From Hysterangium stoloniferum (Eukaryota; Basidiomycota; Agaricomycetes; Hysterangiales; Hysterangiaceae): a stretch of DNA of 64,000 nt. The DNA lies in assembly GCA_015178975.1 (NCBI GenBank), contig WHVD01000042.1, positions 578,331 through 642,330 of the forward strand, in the 5' to 3' direction. A program made the translations under genes and the position numbers. The notes beneath the pieces were generated by a model, which saw nothing but the letters and a program-made list of their open reading frames with translations, did not search any database and was not told where the DNA came from. Shown here one piece after another: positions 41,501-51,440 of this stretch. Within the stretch, counting starts at the first letter, position 1. Every line of letters starts with the position of its first letter.

Positions 41501-44500
41501 TCTGCATCAGTCCATCTACCCAGCTGACAATATGTGATAGCCAAGTTGGCCATGGCCCTCAGTGTGTCTGGGTGTTCAGTCCCTAGGAGCTGCTCACTGG
41601 CCTTCAGCACCTGGACCTCTCGTTGTTCTGCATCAGTCCATCTACCCTGCTGATGATATGTGATAGCCAAGTTAGCCATGGCCCTCAGTGTGTCTGGGTG
41701 TTCAGTCCCTAGGAGCTGCTCACTGGCCTTCAGCACCTGGACCCGTAGTTGTTCTGCATCAGTCCATCTACCCAGCTGACAATATGTGGTAGCCAAGTTG
41801 GCCATGGCCCTCAGTGTGTCTGGGTGTTCAGTCCCTAGGAGCTGCTCAATGGCCTTCAGCACCTGGACCCCTAGTTGTTCTGCATCAGTCCATCTACCCA
41901 ACTGACAATATGTGATAGCCAAGTTGGCCATGGCCCTCAGTGTGTCTGGGTGTTCAGTCCCTAGGAGCTGCTCACTGGCCTTCAGCACCTGGACCCGTAG
42001 TTGTTCTGCATCAGTCCATCTACCCAGCTGATGGTATGTGGTAGCCAAGTTGGCCATGGCACTCAGTGTGTCTGGGTGTTCAGTCCCTAGGAGCTGCTCA
42101 CTGGCCTTCAGCACCTGGACACATAGTTGTTCTGCATCAGTCCATCTACCCAGTTGAAAATATGTGGTAGCCAAGTTGGCCATGGCCCTCAGTGTGTTTG
42201 GGTGTTCAGTCCCTAGGAGCTGCTCACTGGCCTTCAGCACTTGGACCTCTAGTTGTTCTGCATCAGTCCATCTACCCAGCTGACAATATATGGTAGCCAA
42301 GTTGGCCATGGCACCCCGTGTGTCTGGGTGTTCAGTCCCTAGGAGCTGCTCCCTGGCCTTCAGCACCTGGACCTCTAGTTGTTCTGCATCTGAATATTTA
42401 CCAGCTAGTATGTACATTAGGGCAAATCTCTCAGACATATCATCATAGTAGTCTGTTTTCCCCCCAGTAGTCACAGACTGATTTGCAATAATATGAGGCA
42501 GAATATCTCTTTGGAATAATATGTCATGCATTGTGTTTGATTCATTGATGCTGCCTACTATTAATGCTCTGGCTGCATAATAATAGGGTATATAATTTAT
42601 ACCCAGTGCATGATCTCTTATCCACATATGAATTACTGGATGCATTGTCCATGAAAATGAACATGGTGTACCAGGATCTCTGGACAGAAGTGAATAATCA
42701 CAGAGTACTTGCATAGCTAATCTAAATGGCAGACTTTCCCACTCCTTATCACCATCACATCTGAGCAGCTGATCTGGCAGATCTGATGAAGTGGTTTTCA
42801 ATCTCCCATCATAAGTATTTGCAGGTGGAAATTCTGCAGCTCGTTTGAAGATGCTTTCCATGATGTTCTGGTGATGAAAGAACCCCAATACTTTCAATAT
42901 AAATAATGCATTTTGTGCTCTTATTGAGGACATGGCCTGCTTTTCAATCAGATCATATGACACTTTTAAAGTACTATAAACAGTATGATTATATCCTAGT
43001 GCCCCTTTCATAGATGGATTGTCTGCATCCAAAAAATCTCTTTGATATTTTCCAAGCATAATTAGATACTCTGACATTCTACAGAGTCCAGTTGAGATGG
43101 CTGCACCAGCTATGTCTAGTGCCAGAGGCAAGAAGCCAAGTTTGGTAACAATCTTCTCTGACAATTTCTGCATTGTAACATCAGCTTTATTGTCAGATTT
43201 GGCTGCAATTTGAAAGAGGGCAACTGCTTCATCACTCTCCATTGGCACAACATTCATTGACTCTGTGACATGGCTGGCTAGCCCCCGATTACGGCTAGTA
43301 ATCAGCACATGAATCTGCCGCATCTTTTGCAAATACTCTTTAACCACTTCATCCATCCCATCAGCATTGTCAAAGATTATGAGACACCACTTTTGAATGC
43401 CTGTAAGCCACTTCAAAACCTCCTCTGGAGACTTTTCAATGCCCTTGGATTTAGCTTCCGGATCATCGGCAATACTTGAAAAACCATTTGTCAAAGTTTC
43501 CCTGTTAGTACTATCTATCCAGAAAATCCTCCAAAAATTACTTAATACCGTCCTGTGAGTGCTGGTAAGAATGAATAAATTATTGGCAGCTTACTAGTCA
43601 TTGCTAAGTAGCTCTTCAATGAATTGTAAACAAATCTGTGTTTTCCCAACTCCTCCCATACCATACAAAAGGAACCGTTTCCATGCCGGGAGGGAATTGA
43701 GGCAATTCTCCGGAGCAAAAAACTTTCGGAGTCTGATGAGATATTTCTCCTGTCCCACAAAAATTGGACTAGGACAGAGCTTGGGAATGTATATAGGCCC
43801 ATTGCGGGTATCCTCTGCTGAATAATGTTAACCCGTGTATGTCTATTTTGTTAACACATACCACTTCCATCATTAAATTTGATCCATCGGGTTTCAACTG
43901 CAGTTGGAGCCTTCTTGACCATATCCTGTATAGCACACAACACAGACTTGAAGTCGTCATCATTAACAGACTCAAATTTGGACATCCCAGTGTGATCCTT
44001 ATGCATGCCTATCGGTTCTATGTTGACAGCCCCAGGCACCACAGCAGATGATCTGGGAACAATCTGCATACATACTATAATTTAGCGTTTCCGTCAGGTA
44101 TATTAGAGTCCTAAAACTCACAGTTGAAATATGACCAGGGAGAGTAGTAGCTAAAGTTTCATAGAAAAATTTCATATGAAAATGGGCAGTGATGGCATTA
44201 AAATCAGAAATTTGTTGGTGTAATAGTTCACAGTGAGCGGTCAGATGCCTCAACAAGATATTATTTGGCCGCCTGCATAGTGAAACAAGTTTGGGCACTA
44301 TGTCTGTTCCTTGGTGAGGGGTACCAAGGAAGAGGATGCCATATGTTGACAAATGAATCCATTTATATGGCAGAAGATGTCCTTCATGTGCAACGTTAGC
44401 TTGTAGTAGGGCCTGTTCACAAGCATCAATGAAACATAGCAGACACTTTTTTATATGAGGTGACGTACACTCTTAAGAATAATTCCGCCTAGGCTATGCG

Positions 44501-45019
44501 CAATGAAGATTATGGGGCGTTTCTACAGAAAATAGAAAAAATTCATCAGGAAGCAAGACAAATACCAGTGATTTCAGTCAGTGAACCTTAGTGTCGTCTG
44601 TTTCCCTAGACATGCGAAGTCGTGCAAGGAAATTCTGTGCATGACCGTATAAAGTCTGTTCCGACAATGAACTCTCTGTGTAAGCATCGTAACCATATGA
44701 CAAAATGCGCGCTCCAGGTGTAGCCTGTGGGAGAAAGTCCCGGAGCCAGAGCTTCTTGTTATCGGCCGTCCAGGACCTTTCGCGATGCCCATCGAGCCCA
44801 TGAATAGCGACAATACTATACAAGGTTAGGACGCGGAAACTGATATGTTTGAAGCTCAATAACTCACTCTATGGTGGGGGTAGTCCCTGGTGAAAGTTCC
44901 TTAATTCCGAAACCGGGATCATTGTATATATCTCCCAGTTGCTCCACGACATCAGGAGAATGACCACTTCTTAGTTCGATTTTACCAAAACGATGACGCA
45001 GCTTCGCCAAAAACGGCAT
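38521..45019 (-). CDS. NLR protein: alpha/beta hydrolase, NB-ARC/NACHT-type NTPase, TPR array
   Basis: Seven exons: 45019-44868, 44815-44587, 44522-44469, 44412-44122, 44063-43862, 43817-43595 and 43561-38521. They sum to 6192 nt in one frame (2063 aa). Introns have GT-AG ends; the last is only 33 nt. Domains: a lipase-like hydrolase (nucleophile Ser in IAHSLGG, residue about 137; LSTYGILFLGTPHQG follows); an NTPase with P-loop GMGGVGKTQ (362-370), Walker B LIIFDNAD, HVLITSRNRG, LGFLPLALDIAG and an MHD-like WTMHPVIH; then TPRs from residue 801 to the C-terminus. Fungal proteins of this build act in non-self recognition and can trigger regulated cell death. Ligand binding by the TPRs and signalling by the hydrolase is the accepted model for the class, inferred here. 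No break is seen, so it is probably functional. It is the only clear host gene in the window. Confidence 0.9.
38533..42312 (-). repeat. Thirty tandem 126-bp TPR-coding repeats
   Basis: Thirty perfect-length units of 42 codons (consensus AMANLATTYCQLGRW and so on, ending LLGTEHPDTLR), almost identical at DNA level. A diverged unit precedes them. Differences concentrate at a few columns: residue 7 (T/I/A), 10 (C/R/H/F/V), 11 (Q/E), 12 (L/Q), 21-22 (LE, LR, LG, LQ, LC, QG, RE), 31 (S/I/R) and 42 (R/S/K). Units 14-20 and 22-26 share the same order of variants, as do pairs 4-5, 7-8 and 11-12, indicating block duplications. Such high internal conservation is known for repeat arrays of fungal NLRs. 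Confidence 0.95.
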
Positions 45020-46020
45020 GCTGAGATGGTATGGTAGTAGTAAGGGTGTCCTAACTACGCAGATCAACGTGGCGAAAGTGGTGATACGTTGGTGACTTGT
45101 GACTTGCTTCTCTGTACCCGCGGTGCACCGCCTCGTAGCTCTTCCCAAGTAACCCTCGCATGTGTGTGTCGGAAACAGGAAAGCAAATTCTTCTGATTTA
45201 ATCTGAACGTTGACCTTAGACAATAACAGCATCATTCGACAATTTCTGATCGGACAATACAGATGTGAAGCACATGGAATAATGTCCATGGTGTGTATGT
45301 GCGTGCATACTAAATGTAACAAGTAATTAGCTTTTATGTCCTAGGAAGATCTGAGGGTGAAGGAAATATGTGAGATCGATGGCAAATTGATTGAACGCAC
45401 GGAGAGAGTGCCAAAGATGTGCCGGCCAGGTCTGAATACTCCTGTATTGCATAAACGAAACAGCAGGGGGCATAAAGTGAAGGAAACGGTATTTCATCGC
45501 GTCTTAGTGGCAGCCAGTGGTGTTGAAAAACAAACCTATGTGTTATTTTAACTTATTCTTAGGTCCCGCCATTGTCCAAGTCGAAAAAATATGAATTTTA
45601 TTGTCTGCTTTTTGGCACAGGACTGATTGCGACATAGATGGATAAGCCCCAAGCCCCTGCGCGCGACAAAGAGCATTGACGATGTGATGATAGTCTCTTT
45701 CTCGAAATGAGGAAGATACGTACTCAAATATTGTTGACTTGCAGAGGGATATGCGCAGAGGATGTCTATCCCAAAGGCGCTTCCCACATATGAGTAGTGT
45801 GTCCACTTTTGTTAATTTCAACAGGTCGTGGCCACTCACACCAACAGTGTTGTCTCGATTTACCCTCTCCGCCCTTTTTCAAACAGAAGCTTCCTGGATA
45901 TCATCCCCAGTTTTGCGATGTGATCAAGGCAAGCCGACGAAGCAGTGACGTTAGTGTCGAGCGACAATGTTAAATTCCTCGTCAACGCAAACATCTTACT
46001 CCTTACTTCGCCAGATTTAC
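45020..46020. other. Region upstream of the NLR gene
   Basis: No convincing gene. Short ORFs on both strands (45357-45551 plus; 45543-45839 minus) lack recognisable domains. It presumably holds the NLR promoter; I see no clear TATA box close to the start. Confidence 0.4.
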
Positions 46021-46125
46021 CGCGGCGGGGGTGCGCCGGGTGGTCGGGTGGTCGGGTGGTCGGGTGGTGACGCGAGTCGGCTCGAGGCCGGCCGCCTTAC
46101 CCGACCACCCGGCGCACCCCGCCAC
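46021..46125. repeat. GC-rich hairpin and CGGGTGGT tandem repeat
   Basis: The left arm (about 46021-46046) and right arm (about 46098-46123) pair over 25 bases with one bulge; the loop is about 50 nt. Four CGGGTGGT-type units extend the left arm. The right arm is also part of the direct repeat flanking the LINE. Confidence 0.75.
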
Positions 46126-46155
46126 GGCCCACGCCGCACGCGTGACCTGGTTTTT
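46101..46155. repeat. Direct repeat at 3' side of the LINE
   Basis: 55 bases matching 50280-50333 with about four differences, three of them C/T at or near CpG. Interpreted as an unusually long target-site duplication. Confidence 0.65.
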
Positions 46156-46332
46156 ATTTTTATTTTTATTTTTTTTAATACATTTATATACCGCGTCGCA
46201 TAACTAAGATACATAGCGGTTGGGAGAAAAGTACCCTAATGGTAGGTGGGGGCGGCAAGATGTGTATGTAGCTGGTTGGTATGGGCGAGAGGGTCGAATG
46301 TAGGGCGGGGAAGAGCAGGGATGGTGGGCCGG

Positions 46333-47166
46333 TTATGCTTTCCGGAAAGCATCAGAGGCGGCAATGAACTCAGCTAGGGCTTCAAGGCCTTTGTAGGTGC
46401 CGAGGATAATGGGGAGTGATAAGTCTTGAGAGGCAGTGCAGAGGGTGTGGCGGTGCTCCTCATGAAGGGGGCACTCGGAAATGATGTGGAGGCGGGACTG
46501 GATGTCTTCTGTGCCACAGGGACAGGAGGTGGGGAGGTTGGGAAGGAAATGTTGGTAGTAGGTGCCGAAGAAGCCGTGGCCCAAGATGGCCTGGATGACG
46601 CGTGTGTGGACATGGCGGGGACCACCATATTCCTTGTGGAACTTTGAGAGTTTCACAGCAGGGGGTTTGTGGAGCGCGACGGCAGCTTGGTTGGTGTGGG
46701 GAAGGTGGAGCCAGTCTTGTTGCCAAAGTTTTAGGGAGCGGGACTTGGCACGTTCCAGGGCCCAGGAGATAGTGGAGTGGATGATGGGGGGGCGGGTAAC
46801 AGCTTCTTTTGCGAGGAAGTTGGCCTCTTCATTGCCTTGGAATCCCTTGTGGCCAGGGATCCAGGAGAGGGAGACATGGTGGGATGGGTCAACTAGGAAA
46901 GCATCAATGTGTTTGCGGAAAATTATGGAGGCACACTGGCTGGGGTGGTCTGAGAGGTCATCAATGGATCTGAGCGCAGCCTGATTGTCAGAGAAGACGA
47001 GAAGGTGCTTAGCTTCAGGAAAATCAGCCATGATTTTCGGTAGAACGGTGCTGGCACTAGCCAGGGCAAACATTTCGGCGTCAAAAATCCCTGCACATTT
47101 GCCTAGGCCGAAGTGCCCATGGCGGATGGAGGTGCCAAGGTGGTGGATAGAGTAGCCGGCACCTGT
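46333..47166 (-). pseudogene. LINE RNase H, C-terminal part
   Basis: Carries EMFALASAST (47073), FSDNQAALRSIDD (second catalytic Asp region), LSWIPGHKGFQGNEEANFLA (typical end of RNase H), then a basic region and a cysteine-histidine motif CPCG...H...C (about 46480-46520), as in Tad-clade LINEs. Its first part lies beyond D3 at about 48520-48540 (YTDGSRR). An open frame of 246 residues remains after the interruption. Confidence 0.8.
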
Positions 47167-47171
47167 GCGTT

Positions 47172-48497
47172 TGTAATGTATTCAGGGGATTCTCTTAGAT
47201 AGCTCAATATATGCTATAGTGTCACAGAGCTTCAACAATAAAACAAGCAAAGGTCCAGTAATTTAAATACTGATAGATTAATGAGCTGCGCTATGAAGCT
47301 TAAACAACTCAAATCAATGCTTATTTTGATTATTGAAAGGTTCAATAGAACTGTGTATGACTCTTTTAGCAAATACAAGAACTATTCCTTGAGAATAGGG
47401 GCTGGAAGCTGAATATATGCGCAGTAACTTGGCAGAGACTTGATATAAGAGCTTCGGATTCTTGTATGCTTATTTGTAACTATTAATAGTTATTTAACAA
47501 GGTGTTAAATAATTTATTAATAGAGAAAATAATATGTATTGGATTATCTGAGTGCTTGTACTTGATTAATTCAATAAACTTAGGGCTGGGCCTTGAGTAA
47601 TCTAGTATTGGCAGGGATTTCAGTAAGGATACTTAGATACTTATTAGGTTTATTATCTAATTAATAAGCCTAAAGGGTAGCTGTGAGGCTGGGGAACTTA
47701 GATGATTAGCTAAGTCCAAGAGTTGCTGACAAAGATTCAAGATGCTGCAAGTGTAGGTGCTTGCAGTGAGTGTATCAGACTAAGGCTATTATTGTCCTTA
47801 GGATGATGAGGTAAGATTCTGTGCTGTACTGTAAAATATGTGAGAGATAAGATGATTTTATTGGAAACTTAGCCCTCCTTATATACATTTTGATAACTCA
47901 ATGATTAGCTAACTATTTAGTTTATGAGGTCATTAGTGAGATCATAATGACCTCATATTCTACTCATTATTTACCCTTTGTTTAACATGTGATTCCCCTC
48001 TCTGAGACAAGGGTTCTAACCTCTTGCTTGAACATGAAGGTTCAAGGCCGCGGTCCCGGGACGGAAGCAAACGATGAGTCGGCGGAACCTAATAATGACT
48101 CGGGTAGTCACGTTCGTGACTTGTGTGACTCGGGTAGTCACAATCGTGACTTGTGTGACTCGAGTAGTCACATTCGTGACTTGTGTGACATCCCGACACC
48201 GGAGGCTTATCTAATACGTCACATGACTTCAAAAATGCGCAAACTAGGCTGCAGCAAGTGCCGAAAGGTAATAACTAAGTAAATAAAATATAAATAATTA
48301 GTTAAAAATTATAATAAATTAACTAAGATATAATAGCATAATATGAGTCCATATATGCTATTATTTATGCAAAGTTAAAAGGAATAAGGCCTATTTTTCA
48401 CAATAAAAATATAATAAAAATACAATAAATTCGAAAGAATATTAAATAATCCACAGAAAATTAAGAGAATATTATGAGATAATGTTGATACATCACA
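47172..48497 (-). mobile_element. Solo LTR D3 (1326 bp)
   Basis: TGTAATGTATTCAG to GATACATCACA, perfect duplication GCGTT (47167-47171, 48498-48502). It contains three tandem 30-bp units built on GACTCGGGTAGTCAC...GTGAC (48103-48190). Inserted within the RNase H coding part of the LINE. Confidence 0.9.
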
Positions 48498-48502
48498 GCG
48501 TT

Positions 48503-50279
48503 GTTGGTTCCCATGAGCTTTGCGGCGGGAGCCATCAGTGTATGTAGATGATGATGGCAGAAGGGTCCTGGTTGGCAGTGTGGATGGTGAGGCGGAGTTG
48601 CTCGATGAAGTGAGTGCACTCTTCAGGGCTAAAGGGAGGACTCAGGATGTTCTTTGAAAGGCGGTCACCCCACGCAGGGTGGTGTGCATGTGGGGGGGCG
48701 AAATAAGGAAAAATCTGTTCGGTCTTGGGGCTGGACATAGAGGTGAGGTGGTGGATGATGGTGGTTTGGTTGCATGAGCCGTTTGGGGGGGTAGGGGGGG
48801 GGAGGTAGCCACCCGGATGGTGGCCCTCCCAGCTGGGAGGGGCCCTCGCTAGGACTTGGGACGAGGCGGGGAGGCGACTGAACCAAATGGCGGCATTGGT
48901 GGAGAGTTTGCGTAGCATGTGGGGGATGGGGAGGATGGCACCAATGTGGTGCATTTCTGCAACAGGGGACGTGCCGAAAGTGCCGAGAATCCATCAGAGA
49001 GCTTCAGTCTGGGCCTTTTCAAGGGGCTTGATGAGTTTTTTCTGGCGGCGGCCAGTGTACCACACTGGGGAGGTGAAGGTGAGGATGGGGATGATGATAG
49101 CACGGTAAAGGAGTCTGGCATTGGCTACACTGAGGCTGCGGATGCTGTTGGCAAGGAGTTTTAGACCTGCAGTTGCAGAGCGGGCACGGTTGGCCATGTT
49201 GTGGACATGTGTGCAGAATGTGAGGGAGCGGTCAAAATAGACACCAAGCCAGTGGATGGAGTGCTGGGGGTTGACGGCATGGGCTGGGGCAGAAAGGGGG
49301 GAGATGTGAATGAGGGGGTCATTGGCGGGATCAGCTCTAGAGCGGGTGAAGTGGATGAGTTCAGTTTTGTCGGCATCAATGTCTAGGCCAAGGAGGCGGA
49401 GCAGATTGACCACAGTGTTGAAGGCATTTGATAGGCGGGCAGTGTTAGTATCCAGGGACTCGGACATCGCCAGGATGAGGGCGTCATCTACATATACTTT
49501 AAGGTTGACATCCGGGAGGTCATTTAGACATGTGAGTATAGGGGACGAGTAGATGGTGGATAATATGGGGGATAGGGGGGAGCCTTGAGGGATACCAACA
49601 CCAGCGATGGGGAGGGGGTCACTGAGGAAACCGTCGATGTGGATGCAGACAAGGCAGTTGGACAGAAATGACCTGGTCCATGCAATAACCAGCAGGGAGA
49701 AGCTGAGGAGTTCAAGGGTGTGAGTAGGCGAGCATGGTTGACATTGTTGAAATATCCCTTGAAATCAATAGCAAGGGCTGAGGCGACGAGTCCATTGTGC
49801 CACGCAGCCTGGACATCATGGGTGAGGGACAGGCATGCATCAATGACTGAGGATTTGTCGCAGCCACCAAACTGGTTGGAAGGGACTAAGTTGTGGCAAC
49901 CGACCTCATACATGATACGGGCTGCCATGAGTTTTTCAAGGAGCTTGCCAAGGCATTCCAGCAATGTGATGGGACGGTAGGAGTGGGGGTTGGACATGTC
50001 GGCCTTGCGTGGTTTGGGGACGATAGCAATGATGGCCGTTTTGAAGGCTGTAGGGTGGACACTTTGTTGAATGCAGGCATTGAGGAAGTTGGTGAGCTCG
50101 ACAGGTGAAACGGAGAAGGCCCATTTGATGATATGGTAGGTGGAGCCGGAGGCACCAGGAGCAGAGGTGTTCGAGGCAGATGAGAGGGTTTCTAGGATCT
50201 CAGATTGCGAGAAGGGGGTGAAGCCCCGTGGAGGGAGAGGGGCAGGGTCAGATGTCATGACTGGGTCTATCACGGGTAC
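48503..50279 (-). pseudogene. LINE reverse transcriptase and start of RNase H
   Basis: From high coordinate: TSAPGASGSTYHIIKWAF, KPRKADMSNPHSYRPITLL (fingers), LVPSNQFGGCDKSSVIDA, ASALAIDFKGYFNNVNHARL (first catalytic Asp), then the YVDDALI active site at about 49490, LGLDIDADKTELIHF, thumb and connection regions and YTDGSRRKAHGN (RNase H, 48530). Frameshifts at about 49700, 48980 and 48545. Confidence 0.8.
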
Positions 50280-50333
50280 CTGACCACCCGGCGCACCCCG
50301 CCACGGCCCATGCCGCATGGTGACCTGGTTTTA
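50280..50333. repeat. Direct repeat at 5' side of the LINE
   Basis: Partner of 46101-46155. Confidence 0.65.
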
Positions 50334-50568
50334 AAATGAACGGGCATCGCCCCCCCTCGTTCCCCTAAACACACCGCCCTCCATCCTGTCCGTCCTGTCT
50401 TGCTCTCGGGGCCGGCCTGCTGGACCAAATGTGAGCGTCCTCACTCATCCCCTCGTTCCCCACCACACACACCACCCTCCGTCTCTCGCAGCTCTCTCTC
50501 TCTCTCTCCCCTTTCTCTCTTGGCGGCCTGGCGGCTCTCCCTCCCTCTCCCTCTCCCTCCCTTGGCCC

Positions 50569-50599
<31 letters not shown>

Positions 50600-51440
50600 A
50601 TCTCATTTGAACCTCTTGTTATCTGCAATCTTCACCATATTGTCGATGCTCCTCATGCAAAGATCACATCACTCCTCTTCTCGCACAAAACAACTCTCTC
50701 ATTTAAGCAACTTGAACACATAATTGTGCCATGTCTGCTACACAAATGTCCATGAGCAGCCAAGGTTCTCCCCAGTTCTGTTACATTCACTCCCCGCCTC
50801 AGCCCCAAATGCAGCAGAGCTAATCATGGATGGCTGAAGACTTTCCACACATTCTCTCGTTCACATCGTTAGTGCGTACTTTCTCATTTAAGCAACCATG
50901 CACACTCCACACAGTCTCCTTTTCTACAGGCTGTACTCGATCTTCAACTCGCCCGGTTTCTTTGGTCCTATTTGTCAATGAGAAATGTGTTTGCTTTTGC
51001 TAGCCAGTGATGAGTGATTATCTGCTGATTATTATGCTGATTACTGATCTCTCTCCCTTTTTTCTTCCTCCTGGTGTTTTTGGGTTTCCACTTCTGCTCC
51101 CCTCCCACTTGCTCCCCTTGCTGCTACTGTGCCCTCCTCTCCAATCCAACCCCACCTTCAACCTGCCTTAGTGAGTGCAACCCCCCCTTTCCCCTCCACC
51201 AAACTTTTATTGTCATGGTACATAATCAATTGTTTTGTCTGTATATTAAAATAGTATAAATAAATTCGGATTGAAACAGCTTGTGTTTGTGACTGGGTGT
51301 ATAAAATTGATACTGAGACTGAAATGACTTAGTGTAATAAATAAATATTGAGTCTTACAGTGTGTATCGAATGGAGATCGAATGGAGATTGAAACAATGG
51401 GTGGCATTGTTGCATATATCATGTCATGAATTTTTATTTT
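50334..51440. other. Unassigned, with CT-rich microsatellite
   Basis: A CT/CTCC-rich tract (about 50489-50595) and no recognised gene. A short open reading frame MSATQMSMSSQGSPQF lies at 50731-50823 and could be a first exon, without further support. Confidence 0.4.

Larger units (their letters stand above)
46156..50279 (-). mobile_element. 5'-truncated LINE (Tad1-like), interrupted by solo LTR D3
   Basis: Non-LTR retrotransposon, minus strand. It has RT, RNase H and a C-terminal zinc-binding motif, and ends in an A-rich tail (AAAAATAAAAATAAAAA, 46149-46175 minus). The endonuclease and ORF1 are missing, so the copy was truncated on insertion. About 2.8 kb without D3. Direct repeats of about 54 bp flank it. 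Confidence 0.8.

Noticed and set aside
45357-45839. Small ORFs upstream of the NLR as separate genes
   Set aside because: They overlap on opposite strands and have no motif or splice structure to support either.
50400-50723. Leu/Ser-rich plus-strand ORF
   Set aside because: It is low-complexity translation of the CT microsatellite.
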